NCBI RefSeq assembly: GCF_024684275.1
Contig: NZ_JAIKXF010000105.1
Location: 1 to 63,391, forward strand
Length of the DNA stretch: 63,391 nucleotides
Reading direction: 5' to 3'
DNA from: Ruminococcus sp.
Lineage (GTDB): Bacteria; Bacillota_A; Clostridia; Oscillospirales; Ruminococcaceae
The notes below the pieces were generated by a model. The model was not told the origin of the DNA and ran no database searches. It was given only the letters and a program-made list of their open reading frames with translations. Position 1 is the first letter of the stretch; every line of letters starts with the position of its first letter. Below are positions 16,902 to 24,521 of the stretch, one piece after another. Position numbers and translations under genes: made by a program.

Positions 16902-18137
16902 ATGCAGATAACACAGGCACAGCTCGACCTGGTCAACGACCGTATACGCGCTCTCGTTGAAGCAGGCAGCTTCTACGGAAAAAAGCTTGCAGAGGCAGGC
17001 ATAACACACGTTGATTCACCCGAGGACTTCACAAAGCTCCCGTTCTCAGAGAAAAAGGACCTCCGCGATGCTTATCCTCTGGGACTTATGACAGCTCCCG
17101 AGGAGGAGATTGTCCGTATCCACTCATCATCGGGAACTACAGGTACTCCCGTAATTATCCCCTATACAGCCAAGGACGTTGACGACTGGGCTATCATGTT
17201 CAAGCGCTGCTACGAGACAGCAGGCATCACAAACATGGACAGGATACAGATAACCCCAGGCTACGGTCTCTGGACAGCAGGTATCGGCTTCCAGAACGGC
17301 GCTGAGAAGCTTGGCGCTATGGTAATACCTATGGGCCCCGGAAATACCGACAAGCAGCTCCAGATGATGCAGGACATGAAGAGCACGGTTCTCTGCTCTA
17401 CATCTTCATATGCACTTCTTCTCGCTGAGGAGATAGAAAAGCGCGGTATCAAGGACAAGATACACCTTAAAAAGGGCGTTATCGGCTCTGAGCGCTGGAG
17501 CGACAAAATGCGCGAGCGTATCCACAATGAGCTTGGGATCGAGCTTTTCGACATCTACGGCCTCACAGAGATATACGGCCCCGGCATCGGTATAAACTGC
17601 CCGGGCGAAACTGCTATGCACTATTGGGACGACTTCCTCTACATAGAGATAATCGATCCTAAGACAGGCGAGCCCGTTCCAGACGGCGAAATGGGCGAAA
17701 TAGTCATCACAACTCTCGTCAAGGAGGGCGCTCCGCTTATCAGATACAGAACTCATGACCTTTCAAGGATAGTTCCCGGCAAGTGCAAGTGCGGACGCTG
17801 CTATCCGAGAATAGATGTTATCATGGGACGTACAGACGACATGATGAAGATAAAGGGCGTAAACGTATTCCCGAGCCAGATAGAGGAGGTCCTCGGTACC
17901 TTTGGTGAGATCTCCAGTGAGTATCAGATACGTATCTCTCATCTTGACGGCAAGGATACCATGCGTATCTACGTTGAGTCTACAGGCGATGTGGACTTCG
18001 CTTCACTCAGCAGCAAGATAGCCGAAAAGGTCAAGAGCAGAATAGGCTTTACTCCTATCGTAAAGGTAGTCGAGGTAGGTGTGCTCCCGAGAAGCATGAA
18101 GAAAACTGCCAGAGTTATCGACGAGAGATTCGACTAA
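16902..18137 (+). CDS. paaK: Phenylacetate (arylacetate)--CoA ligase
   Basis: A 411-residue adenylate-forming enzyme that activates phenylacetate or indoleacetate with ATP and CoA. Visible are the phosphate loop SSSGTTGTPVIIPY, the LFDIYGLTEIYGPG motif, the YRTHDLSRI hinge Asp and RTDDMMKIKGVNVFPSQIE. The start is ATG 16902 with GAAAGG upstream; the longer frame would translate the palindromic repeat and is rejected. It follows iorAB as in archaeal and clostridial ior-acyl-CoA clusters, which argues for coupled arylpyruvate and arylacetate interconversion. The repeat element between iorB and this gene may affect cotranscription. Confidence 0.93.
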   Translation: MQITQAQLDLVNDRIRALVEAGSFYGKKLAEAGITHVDSPEDFTKLPFSEKKDLRDAYPLGLMTAPEEEIVRIHSSSGTTGTPVIIPYTAKDVDDWAIMFKRCYETAGITNMDRIQITPGYGLWTAGIGFQNGAEKLGAMVIPMGPGNTDKQLQMMQDMKSTVLCSTSSYALLLAEEIEKRGIKDKIHLKKGVIGSERWSDKMRERIHNELGIELFDIYGLTEIYGPGIGINCPGETAMHYWDDFLYIEIIDPKTGEPVPDGEMGEIVITTLVKEGAPLIRYRTHDLSRIVPGKCKCGRCYPRIDVIMGRTDDMMKIKGVNVFPSQIEEVLGTFGEISSEYQIRISHLDGKDTMRIYVESTGDVDFASLSSKIAEKVKSRIGFTPIVKVVEVGVLPRSMKKTARVIDERFD

Positions 18138-18154
18138 TAAAATACAGCTTTTAC

Positions 18155-18175
18155 AGGGGCTCTCTCAGAGCCCCT
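18155..18175 (+). terminator. Hairpin after paaK
   Basis: AGGGGCTCT, loop CTC, AGAGCCCCT. It is followed by CATATATA rather than a T run, so efficiency is uncertain. Confidence 0.55.
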
Positions 18176-18253
18176 CATATATACTCCCAAAAAGGCATTT
18201 TTTCAATGCAAACGGGTTGAATATCAGAAATATTTTTTTATTTTAATTATTAC

Positions 18254-18724
18254 ATGAACAGAAACGAACTTATTGCACTTCTCATTACAGGGCTTATAAT
18301 AGCCTTTTGCGTGTGGCTGTACAGAAAGCTCCGCAAGCCCGACATAACCAAGCTTTACAACGCAAAGACCGTACTCACAGACCGCGAGTATGAATTCTAC
18401 AAGAAGCTGAAGCCCCTCGCCGACGAGTACGGGCTGAGCATTTTCACAAAGGTGAGGCTTGCTGACCTTATCGAGCCGAAGCCCAAAGCCGAGAATCCAT
18501 TCTGGATGGAATGCTTCAACAAGATAAAGTCAAAGCATATCGACTTTGCTCTTGCAGATGAGGATACGTCCATAGTGGCGCTTATCGAGCTGGACGATAC
18601 CACTCATGCACGTCCTGACCGCGTTGAGCGCGATGACTTCGTGAATGCGGTGCTGGCAAATACGGGATATACCCTGCTCCGCACATACGGAGAGCTGGAC
18701 GTTATTGAGGAATACCTTCGGTAA
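18254..18724 (+). CDS. DUF2726 membrane-anchored nuclease-like protein
   Basis: A 156-residue protein: one N-terminal membrane segment (LIALLITGLIIAFCVWLY), then a cytoplasmic domain matching DUF2726, a PDDEXK-like fold. HIDFALADEDTSIVALIELDD carries the Asp and Glu-rich core, and the C-terminal strand is YTLLRTYGEL. Related proteins are often fused to helicases or topoisomerase-like zinc domains, but its role is unknown. It has no partner gene nearby; the region behind it is packed with repeats. ATG 18254 has a poor ribosome site in an AT-rich leader. Confidence 0.75.
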   Translation: MNRNELIALLITGLIIAFCVWLYRKLRKPDITKLYNAKTVLTDREYEFYKKLKPLADEYGLSIFTKVRLADLIEPKPKAENPFWMECFNKIKSKHIDFALADEDTSIVALIELDDTTHARPDRVERDDFVNAVLANTGYTLLRTYGELDVIEEYLR

Positions 18725-18753
18725 TTTAGAACTAAGAGCTAAGAACTAAGATT

Positions 18754-18779
18754 GTAGGGGCTGATGCCTACATCAGCCC
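18754..18779. repeat. REP palindrome type D
   Basis: GTAG tag, then GGGCTGATG-CCTA-CATCAGCCC (9+4+9). Preceded by an AGAACTAAGAGCT tract. Confidence 0.85.
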
Positions 18780-18801
18780 GATAAAATCAATCATAGATCA
18801 C

Positions 18802-18884
18802 GGGGCGATGTGGGTGACTCCCTGTAGTACAGGGAGATGTCCGCAGGACAGAGGGTACGGGTGCCTGTTAGGCATCGCCCCCTA
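18802..18884. repeat. REP type E with a nested structured insert
   Basis: The outer arms GGGGCGATG and CATCGCCCC followed by CTAC match the type E palindrome at 31863. The 4-nt loop of that copy is replaced here by about 60 nt holding three hairpins: CTCCCTGT/ACAGGGAG, TGTCC/GGACA and TGCCT/AGGCA. The insert core (18814-18858) is related in sequence to the complement of 39261-39305. Confidence 0.8.
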
Positions 18885-18911
18885 CAATTCGTTTTTTTCG
18901 ATGTTTTGCGC

Positions 18912-18934
18912 GGGCGCACAATGTGCGCCCCTAC
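18912..18934. repeat. REP palindrome type A, copy 3 (intergenic)
   Basis: GGGCGCACA-A-TGTGCGCCC followed by CTAC. It is identical to copy 2 inside RAYT-1 over 25 nt, including one base on each side. Confidence 0.9.
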
Positions 18935-18954
18935 AGCTAAAGGCTAACGACTAA

Positions 18955-18980
18955 AAAAGGTGCGGAGATCCGCACCTTTT
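18955..18980 (-). terminator. Terminator of the 18982-21904 lipoprotein pair
   Basis: AAAAGGTGCGGA and TCCGCACCTTTT pair around GA; on the minus strand the stem is followed by a T run. Confidence 0.85.
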
Positions 18981-18981
18981 G

Positions 18982-20418
18982 TTATTTCTTCTTTACGATA
19001 TATATCTTGTCTATTCTTTCATATTGGTGTGTATAGTCTGACGTATATGCATAAGATATTCCGCCGTTTTCATCCATGACCGCATATTCTTCCTGCATTT
19101 CTCCGTTTTCATCATCAAATACTGCCCCCGTCTTTATTACCTCCGTCTGACGGCTTGTCTCATTAAAAGTCAAACTGTCGGAAGTTATGCTCAGATCGCT
19201 GTAAATGCCGTCACTGACTATGGGATAGGTTATGCCAAGCTCGGGTATTATGCAATATACAGGCATTTTGAAGTTATTTCCCCTGTTTCCGATAAACAGC
19301 ATACCGTTATACATCTCTATTTCATTGCCGTAGCCGTCTATGTTTGTAATGCGATGCTCCATTTTTTTAAGGTCGTATATATGGAGCTTCACGTTGTCAT
19401 ACAGCACAGCTATCCCATTATCGGCGTAGATTATACGTCCCGCGGTAAAAGCCGTGGGTATACTGTATAAGTCGTTGACCAACTCTAATTTCCGCTTGCC
19501 CTCACGCTTTACAAGATAGGAATTTATGCCATTTAAAAGATAGCTGTCTATAATTTTTCCCTCGGGAGCCTCTATCTCGCTATTTTTCACGAATTTGCCC
19601 TCTCTGCTGTTGTATATATAGCTTACAGCAGGCTCGCCGCTGACATTATGATATTCCATGAGCAAAATAATTCCATAACTATCTCTGCTGAGCCATATGT
19701 TTACATCTATGCCCTTGTCCTCATAAACCACAGTCTCTTTGCCTGTTTCAAGGTCAACCCGCCTTACCTGCGTCAGCAAGTTATCATTTTCCTCGTTTTT
19801 AAAATAATAGCAGAACATAGCTCCATCTTCAAAGCATACCTCTATGGCGGAGTGTTCATCGGGAGTTTCCGCTGACCAGCTGCATATCTTCTCAGGCTCA
19901 CCGCCTGCCATATCATAGCTGTAAAGCTCCCAGTCAAATACTTCCAGATTATCATACATGACATAGATATAGCATTTGTCGTTCCAGATAAAGCACTTAG
20001 TTGGCACTCCCTTTACAGGCTTATCAACAAAATTCTGCCACTGAAACACAAGCTGTCCGTTGGCGCGCTCTTCTCTTTTATTGTAATAGTCCTCGACGAA
20101 TTCTGCCTTATTGCACACGGGCACCTTCTCGCCGAAGTCAAAGCTGCTTATATCAATGCTTGTGACCTCTACAGGGGGCTCCTTGTCCACTACGCTCAGG
20201 TTAAGAGTCACGTCCTTGAAATCGGTCTCGGCATACTCTTTGAATACGGGCATTCCTGTCACCTCGGGAGCTTCGCTGGTTTCCTCGCGGTAGTCACCGA
20301 CTGTTTCGCTCTCTGAGGGAACAGGCTCAGGCTTTTCCCTGTCCTCACAGCCCATATTTACCGATACTGCGAAAAGTATAAGAGCTGCCGCAAATGCTCT
20401 GATTCTTCTCTTACCCAT
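18982..20418 (-). CDS. Lipoprotein, beta-propeller-like, second of a paralogous pair
   Basis: A 478-residue exported protein: basic start, hydrophobic run and lipobox VNMGC (Cys24), then a Glu/Pro-rich linker. The conserved N-terminal module (ETDFKDVTLNLSVVDKEPP, ...SFDFGEKVPVCNKAEF) aligns with the neighbouring gene. The rest is a long series of beta strands with repeated CYIYVMYDNLEVF, YIVKRE and HIYDLKKMEH-type segments, which suggests a propeller. No catalytic residues are recognised. The start overlaps the upstream gene by 8 nt. Probably a surface binding or sensing protein. Confidence 0.75.
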   Translation of the reverse strand: MGKRRIRAFAAALILFAVSVNMGCEDREKPEPVPSESETVGDYREETSEAPEVTGMPVFKEYAETDFKDVTLNLSVVDKEPPVEVTSIDISSFDFGEKVPVCNKAEFVEDYYNKREERANGQLVFQWQNFVDKPVKGVPTKCFIWNDKCYIYVMYDNLEVFDWELYSYDMAGGEPEKICSWSAETPDEHSAIEVCFEDGAMFCYYFKNEENDNLLTQVRRVDLETGKETVVYEDKGIDVNIWLSRDSYGIILLMEYHNVSGEPAVSYIYNSREGKFVKNSEIEAPEGKIIDSYLLNGINSYLVKREGKRKLELVNDLYSIPTAFTAGRIIYADNGIAVLYDNVKLHIYDLKKMEHRITNIDGYGNEIEMYNGMLFIGNRGNNFKMPVYCIIPELGITYPIVSDGIYSDLSITSDSLTFNETSRQTEVIKTGAVFDDENGEMQEEYAVMDENGGISYAYTSDYTHQYERIDKIYIVKKK

Positions 20419-21904
20419 TCATTTCATCTCCGTTCACCCAGTATATTATTTCCTCGTTATCATAATCCGCGTGTTTGATCTGACCGGTATCGGGATCTCT
20501 TTCCTCATTTTTCATTATGGCAATACTCTCCTGAAAACCGAAGCTCCTGTCGCCTCTGAACGCACCAAAGCTCATGCTAACTCTCTCGTCAGATATTTCG
20601 GGGAGCTTGCAAAGAGTGAATGTAAGTCCTATTTCGGGCATAATATAGTAAATATAGCCGCTTCCGCTTTGTGGATATACAAAGAGTCCGCCCTCGAAAT
20701 ACTGGCACATAGTCGCTAAGCCCGAACAATCCAACACATAATGCTCCATTTTTGCCATATCAAAGATGTGGACGATATTCTTGTTACTGAGCTTGACCAC
20801 CAGCCTGTCGTGGTCTGCATAGAGGATATCCAAGCCCGTGATACCTGTACTTATACGGTATTCGTCGGTAACAACGTCCAGCTTGCGCTTTCTCTCGGGC
20901 TTTTCCGTATGCGCAGCAAGCTTGCCGTATACCCGAGGAAAATTATAATCAGGATCAACGTCCGAATACACTTCTTCCTGAGTGTATGTTTTTCTTGCTA
21001 TCTCTTTCCACTCGTCTTTATCGGGAAGATACTCACTATAAATTCTTTCCTGCCCCGTAATAAGGTATTTCCTGCCGTCTTTTTCTTTCCAGTGCTCAGA
21101 GGGCTGTGGTTCGTAATCGTCGGGGAGCTGCTCTAATATGTCTTTAGTGCTCAAAAAGACCATTTTATCTGCGGCATCGCCCATAAGATAGTGGGAATAA
21201 CCGTCAAGATAATTCATGGGTACCAGCTTGCCGCCGTCAAGGTACATCAGACCTTTATCCCTTATGGAAAGATATACCTTTCCATTGGGCGCAGCGATAG
21301 TATCTACACCAAAGCTGTTCTCGGGATCGGAATGACGGTATATCTCCGTGACTTTGCCTGTGAGACCGCCAACTCGGAATATTGATACATCATGGAGTCC
21401 GCCTGTGCAGTACTGGTCGTAGCTGACAGCGGCGTATATATCGTTTCCGCACATACGCCAGAAGCCGATACCGCCCTTTGTGGGCTCGGTGCATAACTTC
21501 TCCCAATCTGCATTAGCCTGTTCCATATATTCTCTGTATTCATCATCTGCATTATTCTCGGCGTCGAAAACAGGCTTGTATTTATCACGGTATTCGCCCT
21601 GCTTACATGGTGAGATACGCTCGCCGAAGTCTATATCGTTCAGCTTTATGCTGTGAAGCTGAAAAGACGGCTCCTTGTCGGTCTTGGAGAGGTTTACATT
21701 GATGGTTTTGAAGTCATCCTCTTTGAATTCGCGCAGCTCGGTCTGCTGCTGGATCACAGGCTCCTCTGCCGAGCCGTCTGTCACGGTTACAGATGTATCG
21801 CCGTCTAAAGGCTTACTATCGGACTTTGTGTCCTTTTCCTCGCTGCACGAAAAGCAGCCTGTCATAAGAGTAAAAGCAGCTAATATACTGATAATTTTTT
21901 TCAT
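20411..21904 (-). CDS. Lipoprotein, beta-propeller-like, first of a paralogous pair
   Basis: A 497-residue exported protein with signal and lipobox FSC (Cys20). After an Asp/Ser/Thr-rich linker comes EDDFKTINVNLSKTDKEPS and NDIDFGERISPCKQGEY, the same module as in the downstream paralogue, followed by a strand-rich body with NIVHIFDMAKMEHYVLD near the C-terminus. The two genes arose by tandem duplication and share one transcript. RBS AAAGGGGCGG. Function unknown. Confidence 0.75.
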   Translation of the reverse strand: MKKIISILAAFTLMTGCFSCSEEKDTKSDSKPLDGDTSVTVTDGSAEEPVIQQQTELREFKEDDFKTINVNLSKTDKEPSFQLHSIKLNDIDFGERISPCKQGEYRDKYKPVFDAENNADDEYREYMEQANADWEKLCTEPTKGGIGFWRMCGNDIYAAVSYDQYCTGGLHDVSIFRVGGLTGKVTEIYRHSDPENSFGVDTIAAPNGKVYLSIRDKGLMYLDGGKLVPMNYLDGYSHYLMGDAADKMVFLSTKDILEQLPDDYEPQPSEHWKEKDGRKYLITGQERIYSEYLPDKDEWKEIARKTYTQEEVYSDVDPDYNFPRVYGKLAAHTEKPERKRKLDVVTDEYRISTGITGLDILYADHDRLVVKLSNKNIVHIFDMAKMEHYVLDCSGLATMCQYFEGGLFVYPQSGSGYIYYIMPEIGLTFTLCKLPEISDERVSMSFGAFRGDRSFGFQESIAIMKNEERDPDTGQIKHADYDNEEIIYWVNGDEMNG

Positions 21905-22021
21905 AATACCGCCCCTTTCGGAAGTTTAGAAATATTCTTATATATTTAAGTGATTTCTGAGAACAAAAAAGACGAAGTTTTTATTGTTAAAATATAAAAA
22001 TATTTTACAGAGTTTATTTTT

Positions 22022-22050
22022 ATATTACTATGTTTTCGGTATCATGTCAA
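22022..22050 (-). promoter_or_regulatory. Promoter of the lipoprotein pair
   Basis: On the complement TTGACA (22045-22050), a 17-nt spacer and TAATAT (22022-22027). It diverges from the GH95 promoter. Confidence 0.75.
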
Positions 22051-22064
22051 TAGGGGGTTTATAT

Positions 22065-22089
22065 GGGCGATGCGGGCATCAGCCCCCTG
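22065..22089. repeat. Degenerate REP palindrome
   Basis: GGGCGATGC and GCATCAGCCC flank a short centre and are followed by CCTGC instead of CTAC: a mixture of the type D and E stems with a decayed tag. It lies between two divergent promoters. Confidence 0.55.
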
Positions 22090-22111
22090 CATGGCTATTT
22101 TTGCCATAAAC

Positions 22112-22140
22112 TTGATATTTTTTTAAAGATGTGTTATAAT
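22112..22140 (+). promoter_or_regulatory. Promoter of the GH95-GH26-HAD group
   Basis: TTGATA 22112-22117, a 17-nt spacer and TATAAT 22135-22140. Confidence 0.78.
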
Positions 22141-22182
22141 GTTTTTTGGCAAACGTTTAACAATGTCTATAGGAGATGAAAT

Positions 22183-24504
22183 ATGAGTACCGAAACTTTA
22201 ATGAAATACGATTTCCCAGCTGAGAGCTTCAGCGAAGCTCTCCCTATAGGTAACGGACGTATCGGAGCTATGATCTATGGTACTCCTGATAAGGAGTCTA
22301 TAGTCCTCAATGAAGACTCCATATGGTCGGGCGGTCTGCGCCACAGGATAAATCCCGAGGCAAAAGACGGTTTCAGGGAGGCAAGAGCTCTCCTTATGGA
22401 GGGCAAGGCTCACGAGGCTGAGGAGGTCGCTCTCAGCAAAATGAAGGGCATTTCTCCAAATATGAGGCGGTATATGCCCCTCGGCGAGCTCCACATCGAC
22501 CTTGAGCTGGGCGGTAAGGCTCTCAGCTACTCACGAAGCCTCGACATCGGCAGCGCAGTTGCGGACGCTTCATTTACTGCGGCGGATATAGTCTATACAA
22601 AGGAATATTTCATATCAGCTCCCGATGAAGTCATGGTGGTGCGTATCTCGGCTTCACAGCCTCAGTCGGTATCCCTTTCCTGCTATATGGACAGCCGTGA
22701 GGATAACTTCGACGACAACCGCCCCTGTGCAGACAATATGATACTATTTAACGGCGGCACAAACGGCAGCGGAGGCATACTATATGCCGCCTGTCTCGGT
22801 GCGGCTGCCAAAAACGGCGAGGTAAAGACACTTGGCAGCAAGCTCTGCGTAAAAAATGCAGACGAGGTAATGCTGATACTCTCTGTCCGCACAAGCTTCT
22901 ACAGCCAGATATTCGAGGAATCCGCTCAGCTTGATGCGGAAATGGCTATGCAGTGCGACTTTGACGAGCTCTACTACCGTCATGTCAACGACTACAGAGA
23001 GCTTTTCGAGCGCGTTGAGCTCTCTCTCAACGACAACAGCGACAATGAGGAATTAGCATTTCTCAATACAAACGAGCGTATAGACAGACTAAAAGGCAAC
23101 GAGCTGGACAATCTGGACTGCCGCCGCCTTATCAACGATAACAAGCTTTTCGAGCTCTATTTCAACTTCGGAAGATATTTATTGATCTCTTGCAGCCGTG
23201 CAGGTACTCAGCCTGCAAATCTGCAGGGACTGTGGAACGAAATGACAGCTCCCCCAAACGGCAGCCGATATACCCTTAATCTCAATACCGAGATGAACTA
23301 CTGGCTCGCTGAGAGCTGTAACCTTTCCGAGTGCCATATGCCACTGTTTGACCTGCTTGAGCGCGTATGCGGCAACGGCAGAGTAACTGCAAAGGAAATG
23401 TACGGCGTCAGCAAGGGATTTGTATGCCATAACTCTACGGATATATGGGGAGATACAGCTCCTCAGGACGAGCTTGCAACGTCAAGCATATGGCCTATGG
23501 GCGGTGCATGGCTGGCTATACACGTATTTGAACACTATGAATATACCCTCGACAGGGATTTCCTTGCCGAGAAATACCATATCTTAAAGGAAGCATCGGA
23601 ATTCTTTACGGAATATCTCACCGCTGACGAAAAGGGCAGATTGCTGACAGGTCCGTCGGTGTCTCCCGAAAACACTTATAAAGACGAAAACGGCGTAAAA
23701 GCAAGCCTCTGCATGAGCCCTGCAATGGATTCGCAGATACTCACTGTGCTTTTTGCCGACACAATAAAGGCTGCGAATATTCTGGGCAGAGATGAGGCAT
23801 TCGCCGAAAAACTTGCAGATATGCTGAGAAAGCTGCCTATGCCGAGTATCGGCAGATTCGGTCAGATAATGGAATGGCTGGAGGACTATGATGAGACCGA
23901 CATCGGTCACAGACATATCTCTCAGCTCTTTGCCCTGTACCCGGCAGACCTTATAAATCCCTATAAAACACCAAAGCTTGCCGACGCTGCAAGAGCTACT
24001 CTCGTCCGCAGACTTATCAACGGCGGCAGCCATATGGGCTATAGCTGCGCATGGGTGACAAATATGTGGGCAAGACTCTATGACGGCAATATGGTCTCTG
24101 AAAACCTCAAGCGCATGATCTCACATTACTGCAACCCGAATCTTACCGACTCCAAGCCGCCTTTACAGTTAGAAGGCAACTTCGGAGCTGCAGCCGCTAT
24201 CGCTGAGGCTCTTATGCAGAGCTGCGGCGGAGAGATCAATCTGCTGCCTGCACTTCCCGAGGAATGGACTAACGGTCACATCAAGGGGCTTCGTGCAAAG
24301 GGCGGCTTCACCGTTGACATATACTGGGCTGAAAGCAGGCTCTGCTATGCCGACATCACCTCACATCTCGGCGGAGAGCTCCGCCTGAGGGCTAATACCG
24401 CTGTAACCGCAGCCTGCGGCGGAGAAACAGTTGACTGCGTTATCGAGGACGGCGTTATCATCATCAATACCGAAGAGGGTAAGACATACAATATCAAAGC
24501 CTGA
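22183..24504 (+). CDS. Glycoside hydrolase family 95 (alpha-L-fucosidase type), cytoplasmic
   Basis: A 773-residue protein with the GH95 domain order: N-terminal beta-sandwich (ALPIGNGRIGAMIYG, LNEDSIWSGG), an (alpha/alpha)6 barrel (GTQPANLQGLWNEM, LNLNTEMNYWLAE, CHNSTDIWGD, RHISQLFALYP) and a C-terminal beta domain (LLPALPEEWTNGHIKGLRAKGGF). The family cleaves alpha-1,2-L-fucose or alpha-L-galactose, for example from xyloglucan side chains or host glycans. No signal peptide is present, so it acts on imported oligosaccharides. RBS TAGGAGATGAA. The GH26-like lipoprotein starts 17 nt downstream, which suggests one polysaccharide-use unit. Confidence 0.93.
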   Translation: MSTETLMKYDFPAESFSEALPIGNGRIGAMIYGTPDKESIVLNEDSIWSGGLRHRINPEAKDGFREARALLMEGKAHEAEEVALSKMKGISPNMRRYMPLGELHIDLELGGKALSYSRSLDIGSAVADASFTAADIVYTKEYFISAPDEVMVVRISASQPQSVSLSCYMDSREDNFDDNRPCADNMILFNGGTNGSGGILYAACLGAAAKNGEVKTLGSKLCVKNADEVMLILSVRTSFYSQIFEESAQLDAEMAMQCDFDELYYRHVNDYRELFERVELSLNDNSDNEELAFLNTNERIDRLKGNELDNLDCRRLINDNKLFELYFNFGRYLLISCSRAGTQPANLQGLWNEMTAPPNGSRYTLNLNTEMNYWLAESCNLSECHMPLFDLLERVCGNGRVTAKEMYGVSKGFVCHNSTDIWGDTAPQDELATSSIWPMGGAWLAIHVFEHYEYTLDRDFLAEKYHILKEASEFFTEYLTADEKGRLLTGPSVSPENTYKDENGVKASLCMSPAMDSQILTVLFADTIKAANILGRDEAFAEKLADMLRKLPMPSIGRFGQIMEWLEDYDETDIGHRHISQLFALYPADLINPYKTPKLADAARATLVRRLINGGSHMGYSCAWVTNMWARLYDGNMVSENLKRMISHYCNPNLTDSKPPLQLEGNFGAAAAIAEALMQSCGGEINLLPALPEEWTNGHIKGLRAKGGFTVDIYWAESRLCYADITSHLGGELRLRANTAVTAACGGETVDCVIEDGVIIINTEEGKTYNIKA

Positions 24505-24521
24505 TAAAACAGGAGGATCAA

